Source: an uncultured Acetatifactor sp. (GTDB lineage: Bacteria; Bacillota; Clostridia; Lachnospirales; Lachnospiraceae). Taken from it: a stretch of DNA of 64,000 nucleotides. The position numbers and the translations under genes were made by a program. Shown in pieces: positions 7,281 to 15,949 of this stretch. The stretch covers positions 1-64,000 of the forward strand of contig NZ_CAJUCP010000004.1 of assembly GCF_910585425.1 (NCBI RefSeq), given 5' to 3'. The notes beneath the pieces were generated by a model, which saw only the letters and a program-made list of their open reading frames with translations, was not told the DNA's origin and made no database searches. Numbering within the stretch: position 1 is the stretch's first letter; every line of letters starts with the position of its first letter.

Positions 7281-9140
7281 TCATCGCGGGGCGGGAGCCT
7301 GTCTTCCGGGAAACGTCTCATACAGCCGCCGGTAGGCCTCCCGGCGGCTGCCCTCCAGGGCCTCTGCCAGCTTGCGCTCCACCGCCGGATCCTCCAGCCG
7401 TCCCGTCAGAAGCGGAGAGAACCGCTTCCCGCCCAGCCGGATGGCTTCCTGGACGGCTTCCGGGAAGGTTTTTTTCATGCCGGTGTACCGATGCGTGGTA
7501 TAGGTGACATTGTCCAGCCAGTCCACGAGCCCGATGATGTCCACCATCTGCCTGCAGGGGCATTCCAGCCGGACGTAGGAATCAGGGTATCCCCCGGAGC
7601 CGTCATACCAGGCGTGATGCCCCAGGGCGACGGGGGCATAGGGGCGGGTGGAGGGCTGCCTGGACAGGCGGTCTTCCCCTATCTGGGTGTGCAGGCTGGC
7701 CAGCTCGTATTCTTCCTCGAACCATTGCCTGGCGGTCAGGGAGTACAGATTGGGGAAACTGATCTTGCCCATGTCGTGGAACAGGCCGGCTTTCATGGCG
7801 TAATCCGATACGGCATCCTCTTTTTGTCGGAAATCCGTTATTTCCCGGATGGAATCCATGTCGTCGAAGAAGCCGGGCTCCTCCTCCAGGACAATCCGGC
7901 AGAAAGCGGCTGCGGTCCTGCCCACGGTATGGGAATGGACATACATTTCCGGCAGAAAGCGCACCAGGAGCCTCTGCAGGAGGTCGCCGTAGGAGAGCCC
8001 GCTTCCGGTCTCCACGAACCCGATCGTCATCTGCCGCAGGGCAAAGAACAGGGTTTCGTTTTCGGCAGGCTGTGGAAAGCGCTCCACATAGTCGGTGGCG
8101 CGCCGGTAAAGGCTGTCCAGATATTCCCTGCGCTCCGGGACCTTCTCCGGATTCTCCTGCAGGAAATTGCAGTAGAACGCAGGAAGGGATATCATGGCGT
8201 AGATGCCATCCGCGGAGTAGTCGTCATCCTCCGCCCGGTCCATGAGAAGCTCCATCCTGCCCAGCAGGCCGTCCAGCGAATCCAGGCCGCAGTAATAGTT
8301 GATGGAATCATAGGAGAAGGAGATTCTGGCAGGGGGCCGTTCCCCACGCTCCTGGGCCTGGGCAAGCTGCTGTTGGTAGACGATATAGACCGATTCCATG
8401 ACGGCGGCGATGTCCTGGGGGGTCATGGCCCGCTCCCTGCTGCGGGAGAGGCTGGCCACCATCTGCAGATGGGTCATGTAGATGTACCGGTTCCAGGGCA
8501 GCTCGGGAGCCTTTTCCTGATACTCTTTGTCCTGCATGATCTTCAGGGTGTATTTCACCATCTGGATCTTCTCGCTGGGGGATTTGAACTGCCCCAGGGC
8601 CACATTGGCCCTGGAGCGCAGGATGTACCCTTTTGTCCCGCTGTCCTCTATCTCGTCGAAATACTTCAGATAAGCGGCGGCCTCCATGAAGCACAGGCGC
8701 ATTCTGGAGGTGTAGCCGTCCGCGGCGCTCTCCAGCCCCATGAGCTTGGTGCAGAGGCAGTTGTAGCCCATTCCCAGCCAGTATAGCTGGCGTATCATGT
8801 CATTCCGGCTCTTTTGCAGCCGGGACCTGCTCAGCAGCGCCCGGTAGATCTGGCGGAACAGTCCCACGTCCAGCTCGCTGCGGCCGTCGAACAGGGCTGC
8901 GGCGAATTCCTCCAGCTCCACGAGCTGGGCGGCCTCCGCTTCGAACAGGCGGTCCAGCAGAGGGAACAGATTCTCCCGCAGGAGGCTCATGTTCCGCGCC
9001 ACGACCTGCTCCATCCTGGCCCGGCGCTGGCGCTGTCCCTCCAGATAGGCCTCGAAGCACGGCGCGTCCTGGCCCCTCTGCACGGACAGCAGGGAGATCT
9101 CTTTTAAGTTTGCGATATATTCTTCCTGATATGGCTGCAT
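7281..9140 (-). CDS. HD-GYP-type phosphodiesterase domain protein
   Basis: This 619-residue protein has its catalytic domain in the last third: HDMGKISFPNLY (metal-binding HD), a following LASLHTQIGE helix, then GHHAWYDGSGGYP, which is the HD-GYP pattern. Family members hydrolyse cyclic di-GMP or related cyclic dinucleotides. The N-terminal 400 residues are helical and unrecognised, with no membrane segment, so it is probably a cytosolic sensor module. It lies 3 bp downstream of a hybrid histidine kinase and is probably co-transcribed with it, suggesting the kinase pathway controls cyclic dinucleotide turnover. Activity on c-di-GMP is inferred from the motif only. Confidence 0.75.
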   Translation of the reverse strand: MQPYQEEYIANLKEISLLSVQRGQDAPCFEAYLEGQRQRRARMEQVVARNMSLLRENLFPLLDRLFEAEAAQLVELEEFAAALFDGRSELDVGLFRQIYRALLSRSRLQKSRNDMIRQLYWLGMGYNCLCTKLMGLESAADGYTSRMRLCFMEAAAYLKYFDEIEDSGTKGYILRSRANVALGQFKSPSEKIQMVKYTLKIMQDKEYQEKAPELPWNRYIYMTHLQMVASLSRSRERAMTPQDIAAVMESVYIVYQQQLAQAQERGERPPARISFSYDSINYYCGLDSLDGLLGRMELLMDRAEDDDYSADGIYAMISLPAFYCNFLQENPEKVPERREYLDSLYRRATDYVERFPQPAENETLFFALRQMTIGFVETGSGLSYGDLLQRLLVRFLPEMYVHSHTVGRTAAAFCRIVLEEEPGFFDDMDSIREITDFRQKEDAVSDYAMKAGLFHDMGKISFPNLYSLTARQWFEEEYELASLHTQIGEDRLSRQPSTRPYAPVALGHHAWYDGSGGYPDSYVRLECPCRQMVDIIGLVDWLDNVTYTTHRYTGMKKTFPEAVQEAIRLGGKRFSPLLTGRLEDPAVERKLAEALEGSRREAYRRLYETFPGRQAPAPR

Positions 9141-9143
9141 GGC

Positions 9144-11048
9144 TTAACCCTTTTCTTCCATGGAATGATTTTCATCCGTTTCCTTTAGCTGCCGATGCAG
9201 GATCTCCTGCAGCCGCTCCATGCTCACGGGCTTGGCCAGATGCTCGTTCATGCCGGCTTCCCTGGCGGTGCGGATGTCCTCCACGAAAGCGTTGGCGGTC
9301 ATCGCCACGATCCAGACCTTCTCCGCGTCCGCCCTGGGCAGGGTGCGGATATGCATGGTGGCCTCGTATCCGTTCATGACAGGCATCTGGACATCCATGA
9401 AGATCAGGTCATAATAGCCCTCCGGGGAGGCCTGGAACTTTTCCAGGGCCATGGCTCCGTTGTCCGCCACCTCCGCGTGCACCCCGTTGCAGGAGAGCAT
9501 CTCCAGGGCGATCTCCTGGTTCAGCTCATTGTCCTCCACCAGCAGCACATGACAGCGGCTGTAGTCCGCAATATTGGCGACAGAGTCGTCTTCGTGCTCC
9601 CTGCCGCTCTCCGTCAGCTTTGCCAGGGTGTCCAGCAGCCTGCTTTTGAACAGGGGGCAGGGTACGAAAGCGTTGACGCCTGCCCGGGTGGCGCGGTATT
9701 CCAGCTGCGCCCAGTCGGCTTCGGATATGAGCAGGATGGGGAAGTCCGGGCCTGCGGACTGCCGCACATGGGACGCCAGGTTCAGCACGGGCATATCCTC
9801 CAGCTCCTGGCCCAGGAACAGGGCGCAGGGCATGCGGCCCTCGCTCTGGGCCTGGGTCAGGCAGGCCACGGCGTCCAGGGCGCTCTTCACCCGGGTGAAA
9901 AGGATGCCCTCGCCCTCCAGGCATGCCGCCAGCTTTTCCGCCCTGCCGTCCATGCCTTCGGCTATGAGCACGGTCTTTCCCGCAAGCCTTTCATAGGAGC
10001 TGCGGGACTGGGGCATGGGAGTCAGGGGGAGCTGCACCCGGAAGCGGCTGCCGGCGCCTTCCTGGCTCTCCACCTCTATCCGGCCGCCCATGCGGTCTAT
10101 CAGGCTCTTCACGATGGACATGCCAAGGCCTGTGCCCTCGATCTTGCTCATGGTGGAATTGTTGGCCCGCTCAAAGGGCAGGAAGATGCGGCTGAGGAAT
10201 TCCTGGCTCATGCCCAGCCCATTGTCCTGGCAGACGAAATCCAGCCACAGTCTCTCCCCTTTCTCCCCGGCAGGGTCGGGGGCAGCGTACTGGGAGATGG
10301 AGACCAGGATTTCGCCCTGGTCCGGGGTATATTTGATGGCGTTTCCGATGATGTTGACCAGGATTTGGCGCAGCCGCAGGGAATCGCCGCAGAGATTTTC
10401 TTCCCGGATCAGGCCGATATCCAGCCTCAGCACATGGCCCTTCTGCGCCGCCTGGGGGCGCACGATGACGGCCACATCGTGGATCAGGTCCGCCAGGGAG
10501 AACAGCTCGTCGTTCAGGCTCATCCGCCCGCTGTCGATCCGGGAGATGTCCAGCACATCGTTCACCAGGCTCATGAGGTGGGAGGAGGCGGTCTGTATCT
10601 TGCGCAGGCAGTCCTGTACCCTGGCCTTTTCGTCGATGTGGGACAGGGCGATGGAGGTCATGCCGGCGATGGCGTTCATGGGGGTGCGGATGTCGTGGGA
10701 CATGTTGGAGAGGAAGACGCTCTTGGCCTGGTTCGCCGCCTCCGCGGCGCTCAGGGCCTCCTCCAGCTGCTGATTCATCCGTATCAGCTCGGCCTCGCTC
10801 CGGAGGCGGCTGTCCCTGCTGTTGAGGATCCACAGCGTATGCTCCGCGTCCAGCGCTACCGGAGCGCTGTCCAGATAGGAGGGGGACGGCTTCGGGGCGG
10901 CGGTGCCTAACAGCTCCTCCGCGGATATGCCGATCAGGTCGCAGGCGGCCTGGTCCGCATACAGAATCCGGAAGGGCCTGTCCGGGCCTGATTCTACGAT
11001 AAGATATCCTTTTTGGGCGTCCGCGCCGACTTTCTTTTCCGTCTCCAT
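9144..11048 (-). CDS. Hybrid sensor histidine kinase with degenerate and intact receivers
   Basis: About 634 residues from the chosen start at 11048, where AGGAGC sits 7 nt upstream. Order: a short PAS-like N-terminal region (GYLIVESGP...ILYADQAACDLIG); HisKA with SNMSHDIRTPMNAIAGM carrying the phospho-His; HATPase with NAIKYTPDQ and GTGLGMSIVK; a first receiver-like domain that lacks the acidic pocket and the Asp (CALFLGQELEDMP in its place); then an intact receiver with LLVEDNELNQ and the phospho-Asp in DLIFMDVQMPVMNGYEA. No transmembrane segments are evident, so it senses a cytosolic cue. Output is probably the HD-GYP protein encoded 3 bp downstream. Confidence 0.85.
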   Translation of the reverse strand: METEKKVGADAQKGYLIVESGPDRPFRILYADQAACDLIGISAEELLGTAAPKPSPSYLDSAPVALDAEHTLWILNSRDSRLRSEAELIRMNQQLEEALSAAEAANQAKSVFLSNMSHDIRTPMNAIAGMTSIALSHIDEKARVQDCLRKIQTASSHLMSLVNDVLDISRIDSGRMSLNDELFSLADLIHDVAVIVRPQAAQKGHVLRLDIGLIREENLCGDSLRLRQILVNIIGNAIKYTPDQGEILVSISQYAAPDPAGEKGERLWLDFVCQDNGLGMSQEFLSRIFLPFERANNSTMSKIEGTGLGMSIVKSLIDRMGGRIEVESQEGAGSRFRVQLPLTPMPQSRSSYERLAGKTVLIAEGMDGRAEKLAACLEGEGILFTRVKSALDAVACLTQAQSEGRMPCALFLGQELEDMPVLNLASHVRQSAGPDFPILLISEADWAQLEYRATRAGVNAFVPCPLFKSRLLDTLAKLTESGREHEDDSVANIADYSRCHVLLVEDNELNQEIALEMLSCNGVHAEVADNGAMALEKFQASPEGYYDLIFMDVQMPVMNGYEATMHIRTLPRADAEKVWIVAMTANAFVEDIRTAREAGMNEHLAKPVSMERLQEILHRQLKETDENHSMEEKG

Positions 11049-11170
11049 CCCTGTGCTCCTTTTCATGGCTCTTTGAAAATTCGTTTCTTTCTTTTTTATG
11101 TTTTCATTGTACGGTTCCGGGGGTATTTTGTCAACGTTCTTTGTGGGGGGAGGAAGGATATTTTGCATGG

Positions 11171-11199
11171 TTGCCATTGCCGGGAGAATACGGTATACT
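11171..11199 (+). promoter_or_regulatory. Promoter for the DUF4869-like operon
   Basis: TTGCCA (11171-11176) and TATACT (11194-11199) are 17 bp apart, 35 bp before the ATG at 11235. Confidence 0.6.
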
Positions 11200-11234
11200 G
11201 GAGGACATAGCTGGAATGCGAAAGGGGAAGCCTT

Positions 11235-11672
11235 ATGCTGAATATCTACTATGGCGAGATGCAGGGAGCGGTATACAATACCGCGTCTTATTTTAAATAT
11301 GATTACGAAGATGAATGGATTGTGGATTCCTTTGTAAAAGAGATGATTCTGGATGTGGACAAGTCTGTGGTTATCGACAGCGGAGTGATCGACAGCCCGG
11401 TTCTTGGCAAGATACCGCCGCTGACATTGTCCGGCGGCGTGAAGACATTGATTTTGGTTAAGTTCAACAGGGAAAAAGTCTTTAACGCGTCAACCTGCGG
11501 CGACAATTGCGCCAAATGGCTGCTGAGGATAGCCCGGGAGGAGGACCGGACAATCAATCTCCGCCATCTGATGGATTTCGGGGAGGAACCGTTCACAGTC
11601 CGAATCCTGAATACCGGCCAGATAGTGCATTCCATGAAGGAGCTGGTGCCGATTGCAGGTGAATTCGTATAA
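11235..11672 (+). CDS. DUF4869-like protein
   Basis: This 145-residue protein starts MLNIYYGEMQGAVYNTASYF and contains DEWIVDSFVKEMILDVDKS. From memory this matches the DUF4869 family, found next to P-loop ATPase genes in Clostridia. No catalytic motif or membrane segment is visible. It is followed 14 bp later by a P-loop gene that is broken here, so the pair may have lost its function. AAAGGGG lies upstream of the start. Role unknown. Confidence 0.55.
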   Translation: MLNIYYGEMQGAVYNTASYFKYDYEDEWIVDSFVKEMILDVDKSVVIDSGVIDSPVLGKIPPLTLSGGVKTLILVKFNREKVFNASTCGDNCAKWLLRIAREEDRTINLRHLMDFGEEPFTVRILNTGQIVHSMKELVPIAGEFV

Positions 11673-11686
11673 GGGGGAGGGAATAG

Positions 11687-12548
11687 ATGAAGGGCAGGCA
11701 TAAAGTCATTGTTGCTACAAAGCGCCTCCGCTACGAATTCGAGGTGAAGCGGAACCTTACGGTCATCCGAGGGGACAGTGCTACTGGAAAGACTACACTT
11801 GTGGATATGATCCAGGAACATGTGAACAATCCTGCGGGGAGTCCCGTGGAGCTGCACTGCGACAAGGCCTGTCAGGTGCTGTCCGGAATCCTCTGGAAGG
11901 AACAACTGTCCGGAATCAGGGACAGTATCGTGTTCATTGACGAGGGAAATGAATTCGTAAAGTCAGATGATTTTGCAAGGGAGATTCGGCTGACGGATAA
12001 TTATTATGTGATTGTATCCAGAGAGAGCCTGTCGGCGCTCCCCTACAGTGTTGAGGAAATCTATGGAATCCGCACTTCCGGAAAATATGGGGCATTGAAG
12101 CAATGCTACCATGAATTTTACCGCATTTACAGGATGGAGGGATTGGGGGCTGAGGTAAGGCCGGAAATAGTGGTCACGGAAGATTCTCTTGATTGCGGAC
12201 GGCGCGGCATTCGGCCCGGAAATAGACAGGGTCATGAAGCTTATGGGGGACAGGGAGAACGCGGCATTATATCTGCCGGAATCCTTTGAATGGTTAATTT
12301 TATCCGCAGGCGTCCTGAAAGGCAGGGACATTGAGAGCAGGTTGGACAGAACCTTTGACTATGTGGAGAGCAGGGACTTTTTTAGCTGGGAGCGATATTT
12401 TACCGCGCTGCTGATTGAGGAATCAAAGGATACTTATTTTGCATATTCAAAAAAGGTACTGAACCAAAGCTATTTGAATGGAAACATAAAGACAGCAATT
12501 CTGAATCAGATGGAAAAAATCAAATTTGATTGGAAAAGCTGCCATTGA
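11687..12548 (+). pseudogene. P-loop ATPase partner of DUF4869, internal deletion with frameshift
   Basis: The N-terminal part (11687 to about 12190) has Walker A GDSATGKTTLV and Walker B SIVFIDEGNEF and reaches VVTEDS. The reading then shifts and the C-terminal part resumes in another frame as LLIADGAAFGPEIDRVMKL and runs to 12548. The two segments look like parts of one protein from which a stretch between VVTEDS and LLIADGAAF was lost by a deletion that also shifted the frame. From general memory of such proteins about 40 residues are missing. A functional N-terminal product of about 200 residues cannot be excluded. Confidence 0.65.
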
Positions 12549-12558
12549 CCTGTTCCTT

Positions 12559-13410
12559 CTACAGCCCCTTGCGGTATTCCCGGGGCGTGGTGCCATAATA
12601 GCCCCGGAAGGCGGCAGAGAAATGTTCCGGGGAGGAGTATCCCAGCTCTTCCGAGATGGACGCCATGTTTTTGGACTTATCGGCGAGCAGAAGGGCGGCG
12701 GCTGACATTTTGGCCTCCGCCTTTTTCTGCTGGTAGGATTTGCCGTAGTATTCCAGCAGGAGCCTCTGGGTCTGCCTGGGACTGCGCCCAAGCCTTTTTG
12801 CCAGCTCCTCCAGGGACAGGTTGCGGTACTCATAGAGGAAATACTCTTCTATGATGACGGAGGTCAGGTCGGTGAGGCTGCTCTGGGCCGGGACAGTGTG
12901 GCCCGGGCGGGCGCTCTGATAGTTGCGGACGATGTAGATCAGCAGTTGGGACAGCAGGAGCCTGGCCTGGTCCAGGTAACCGATGGGGCGGCGCTCCAGT
13001 TCACCGGCAAGCTGGTGCATGAGGCTGTGGATGCCCTGGGTATCCGCCCCGAACCAGAAGGGAGTGGCGGTGAAGCTGTCCATCACGGGAGCGTCTTCCT
13101 TGCGCCTGGCGTTTTCCTTTATCTTCAGATAGACGCAGTATTCCAGCATGGGCTCCTGGGGCCTGGGGGCCTGCGCATGCTCCACATGGGGGCCGGTGAC
13201 GAAGAGAGTGTTCGGCCCGATGTCAAAAATGTGACCGTCAGCCGTCAGCTTTCCGTATCCCGAGGGGATGTAATGGATCTCATAGCTGCCGCTTCCGTGG
13301 CTGTGGGAGGGGATGGTGCGCAGGAAGCGCTCGCAGGTCATATTGACGGCCTGGACAGGGATGCCCTCCAGGGAAAACGAGAGGTTCAGGTTCAGACGGT
13401 TTGGGTTCAT
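12559..13410 (-). CDS. AraC family transcriptional regulator
   Basis: About 283 residues from the start at 13410 (MNPNRLNLNLSFSLEG), preceded by AAAGGAG; the frame is open slightly further. An N-terminal cupin-like sensing domain (HSHGSGSYEIHYIPSG) is followed by two HTH units at the C-terminus, LSLEELAKRLGRSPRQTQRL and MASISEELGYSSPEHFSAAF, ending TPREYRKGL. It is divergent from the dehydrogenase / aldo-keto reductase / alpha-L-fucosidase genes, so it is the likely sugar-responsive activator of that operon, with fucose or a fucosylated glycan product as candidate ligand. Confidence 0.85.
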   Translation of the reverse strand: MNPNRLNLNLSFSLEGIPVQAVNMTCERFLRTIPSHSHGSGSYEIHYIPSGYGKLTADGHIFDIGPNTLFVTGPHVEHAQAPRPQEPMLEYCVYLKIKENARRKEDAPVMDSFTATPFWFGADTQGIHSLMHQLAGELERRPIGYLDQARLLLSQLLIYIVRNYQSARPGHTVPAQSSLTDLTSVIIEEYFLYEYRNLSLEELAKRLGRSPRQTQRLLLEYYGKSYQQKKAEAKMSAAALLLADKSKNMASISEELGYSSPEHFSAAFRGYYGTTPREYRKGL

Positions 13411-13554
13411 GGGGAAGGTCTCCTTTCTGTGGAGCACGGATTCATGGAGCTGCAGGTTCCGGGCAGGGCAGGGGCGCCGGCCCCTGTGAACATCATAACA
13501 TAAAAAAGATACAAAAACACGACATTTTTATAAAAAAGACGGCAGATATCCCGC

Positions 13555-13583
13555 TTAAAAACAGGCTCCGCTTCGTATATAAT
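13555..13583 (+). promoter_or_regulatory. Promoter for the dehydrogenase/AKR/fucosidase operon
   Basis: TTAAAA (13555-13560) and TATAAT (13578-13583) are 17 bp apart. The weak -35 box fits an AraC-activated promoter, and the divergent AraC gene begins 145 bp upstream. Confidence 0.55.
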
Positions 13584-13669
13584 CAGGGTAGGAACAAAGT
13601 ACGGATCAACGGGGCGATATGCCTACTATGGATCAGCAGGCGATAGGCTTGCGGAAAGCGAGGGAGAGC

Positions 13670-14731
13670 ATGGCTGTAAAAATGTTGATGAAGGGGGCAG
13701 TGCTGCCCGGCGACAGCACGGTGGAACTGAAGGATTTCGAGGTGCCCACGCCGGGGCATGGACAGGTGCTGGTGCAGACCAAAGCCACCACTATCTGCGG
13801 CAGCGACATCCGCTGCATCTACAGGGAGCACACGGGAAAAGGGCCCGAGGGGTACATCCCCGGCATGGTGGCGGGCCACGAGCCCTGCGGCGTCATCGTG
13901 GAGGAGGGGGAAGGCCTGAAGCGCTTCAAGAAGGGCGACAGGGTCATCGTGTACCATATCTCCGGCTGCGGAGTCTGTAACGACTGCCGGAGGGGCTATT
14001 ACATATCCTGCAAGAGCAGATTCCGCCAGGCCTACGGCTGGCAGCGCAACGGTGGCATGGCCCCCTATATCCTGGCGGAGGAGAAGGACCTCATCGAGCT
14101 GCCCGACGAGCTGACCTACAAGGACGGGGCCCAGGTGGCCTGCGGTTTCGGCACGGTCTACGAGGCCATCGAGAAGATTGGCATCTGCGGCAACGATTGC
14201 GTCTTGGTGACGGGGCTGGGGCCTGTGGGCCTGGCGGCGCTGATGCTGGCCAAGGCCATGGGGGCCAACCGGCTGATCGGGGTGGAGATGAACGAATACC
14301 GCATCGAGCTGGCGAAGAAGCTGGGCCTGGCGGACTATGTGTTCAAGCCCGGCGAGGACGCCCTGGAGGAGATCCTGGCCGTCACGGGAGGCAGGGGCGT
14401 GGAGCGGGCCATCGATGCCTCCGCCAATGACGCGGGCAGGCAGCTTGCCATCCGGGCCACCAGGGAGTGGGGCAAGATTGCTTTCGTAGGGGAGGGAGGC
14501 ACCTGCACCTTCAATCCCAGCCCGGACATCATCCACGGGCAGAAGACCATCTACGGCTCCTGGGTGACGTCGCTGTGGAAGATGGAGGAGCTGGTGGAGC
14601 GCCTGGTGCGCTGGGGCATCCATCCGGAGGATCTGATTACCCATGAATTTCCTATCGAAAAAGCGTCTGAAGCTTATCGGCTGATGGCGGAAGGGCAGTG
14701 CGGCAAGGTGGCGGTGACGTTTCCGGAGTAG
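13670..14731 (+). CDS. Zinc-dependent MDR alcohol/polyol dehydrogenase
   Basis: This medium-chain dehydrogenase of about 353 residues has catalytic zinc ligands in TICGSDIRC and GHEPCG, the structural-zinc cluster C-x2-C-x2-C-x7-C (CGVCNDCRRGYYISC), and a Rossmann motif VLVTGLGPVGLAALML. It resembles sorbitol/threonine dehydrogenases. The start at 13670 (MAVKMLMKG) follows GAGGGAG; an upstream in-frame ATG at 13619 lacks a site. It is first in an operon with an aldo/keto reductase and a GH29 fucosidase, so it probably oxidises or reduces a sugar released from fucosylated glycans, with L-fucose or a derivative the best guess. Confidence 0.8.
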   Translation: MAVKMLMKGAVLPGDSTVELKDFEVPTPGHGQVLVQTKATTICGSDIRCIYREHTGKGPEGYIPGMVAGHEPCGVIVEEGEGLKRFKKGDRVIVYHISGCGVCNDCRRGYYISCKSRFRQAYGWQRNGGMAPYILAEEKDLIELPDELTYKDGAQVACGFGTVYEAIEKIGICGNDCVLVTGLGPVGLAALMLAKAMGANRLIGVEMNEYRIELAKKLGLADYVFKPGEDALEEILAVTGGRGVERAIDASANDAGRQLAIRATREWGKIAFVGEGGTCTFNPSPDIIHGQKTIYGSWVTSLWKMEELVERLVRWGIHPEDLITHEFPIEKASEAYRLMAEGQCGKVAVTFPE

Positions 14732-14807
14732 GTTCTCCGGTAATGCAGGGCAGTGGGAGGTTCGCGGGAGCAGACGGGGCGGATCAGGCTGCCCAGGATA
14801 TGGACTG

Positions 14808-14841
14808 ACATGTCTGCTGAGGGGAATGGAAGCAGACATGT
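14808..14841. repeat. 11-bp inverted repeat between dehydrogenase and AKR genes
   Basis: ACATGTCTGCT (14808-14818) and AGCAGACATGT (14831-14841) form a perfect 11-bp stem with a 12-nt loop, 33 bp before the next start. It could be an operator or a transcript-processing hairpin; no T-run follows. Confidence 0.5.
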
Positions 14842-14873
14842 GATTTCGATTACATAGTTTTGGAAAGAGGGAT

Positions 14874-15893
14874 ATGGATATGGCAAACGAAATAGAACAG
14901 GGCAGAATCCCCACAGTGACACTCCGGGGCGGGGAACGGATTCCCTGCCTGGGGCTGGGGACCTTCGGCTCGGACAAGTACGGCCCGGAGGAAATCGCCG
15001 GGGCCGTATACGGCGCAGTGAGATACGGTTATCGGTTCATCGACTGCGCGGCAGTGTATCAGAACGAGGACAGGATAGGACAGGCCCTGGGCCGCCTTTT
15101 TTCGGAGGGCGCAGTGGAGCGCAGGGAGCTTTTCATCACTTCCAAGGTGTGGAACGACATGCACGGTGCGGGGCAGGTGATGGCGTCCTGTAAAAAGAGC
15201 CTGGCGGACCTGGGACTGGACTATCTGGATCTGTACTTCGTCCACTGGCCCTTCCCCAACTACCATGCGCCGGGCTGCGCAGGGGATTCCAGGAACCCGG
15301 ACTCCAGGCCCTTTTCGGTGGAGGAGTTCATGGCCACCTGGCGGCAGTGCGAGGAGCTGGTGGACAAAGGCCTGGTGCGCTACATCGGCATGAGCAACAT
15401 GACCGTGCCGAAGCTGGAGGCAGTGCTGCCCCTGTGCCGCATACAGCCGGCGGCCCTGGAGATGGAGCTGCATCCGTCCTTCCAGCAGCCGGAGCTCTTC
15501 GCCTATGCGCGGGAGCATGGCATCCTGCCCATCGGCTACTGCCCCATCGGCTCCCCCTCCAGGCCGGAGCGGGACAGGACGGCCCAGGACGTGGCGGACG
15601 GGGAGCTGCCCGCAGTGGCCCGGGCGGCAAAAGCCCATGGGGTGCACCCCGCATTGATCTGCCTGAAATGGGCTGTGCAGCGGGGGCAGGTGCCCATCCC
15701 CTTCTCCGTGAAGCCCGACCAGTACGAGGCGAACCTGAGGTGTGCCACGGAGGACCCACTGACGGAGGAAGAGATGGAGGCCATCGCCGGAGAGGACAGG
15801 AACTGCCGCCTGATCAAGGGCCAGGTGTTCCTCTGGGAAGGGGCCGGGGGCTGGGAGGATCTGTGGGATCCGGAGGGCGCGACCTGGGCGTGA
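14874..15893 (+). CDS. Aldo/keto reductase
   Basis: This TIM-barrel AKR has 339 residues. Visible signatures are RIPCLGLGTFGSDKYG at the N-terminus, the catalytic Asp/Tyr segment FIDCAAVYQNED, the Lys in ITSKVWND and the His in YFVHWPFP, plus the NADPH-binding IPFSVKPDQ segment near the C-terminus. A second in-frame ATG at 14880 is equally possible; GAAAGAGGG lies upstream. Neighbouring fucosidase and dehydrogenase genes suggest reduction or oxidation of a free sugar, for example fucose or its lactone, but the exact substrate cannot be read. Confidence 0.85.
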   Translation: MDMANEIEQGRIPTVTLRGGERIPCLGLGTFGSDKYGPEEIAGAVYGAVRYGYRFIDCAAVYQNEDRIGQALGRLFSEGAVERRELFITSKVWNDMHGAGQVMASCKKSLADLGLDYLDLYFVHWPFPNYHAPGCAGDSRNPDSRPFSVEEFMATWRQCEELVDKGLVRYIGMSNMTVPKLEAVLPLCRIQPAALEMELHPSFQQPELFAYAREHGILPIGYCPIGSPSRPERDRTAQDVADGELPAVARAAKAHGVHPALICLKWAVQRGQVPIPFSVKPDQYEANLRCATEDPLTEEEMEAIAGEDRNCRLIKGQVFLWEGAGGWEDLWDPEGATWA

Positions 15894-15949
15894 GGCGAGC
15901 GGCAGAACCGCATCCTGTACGATATTGAGCCAGTGAAAGGAGAACAGCC

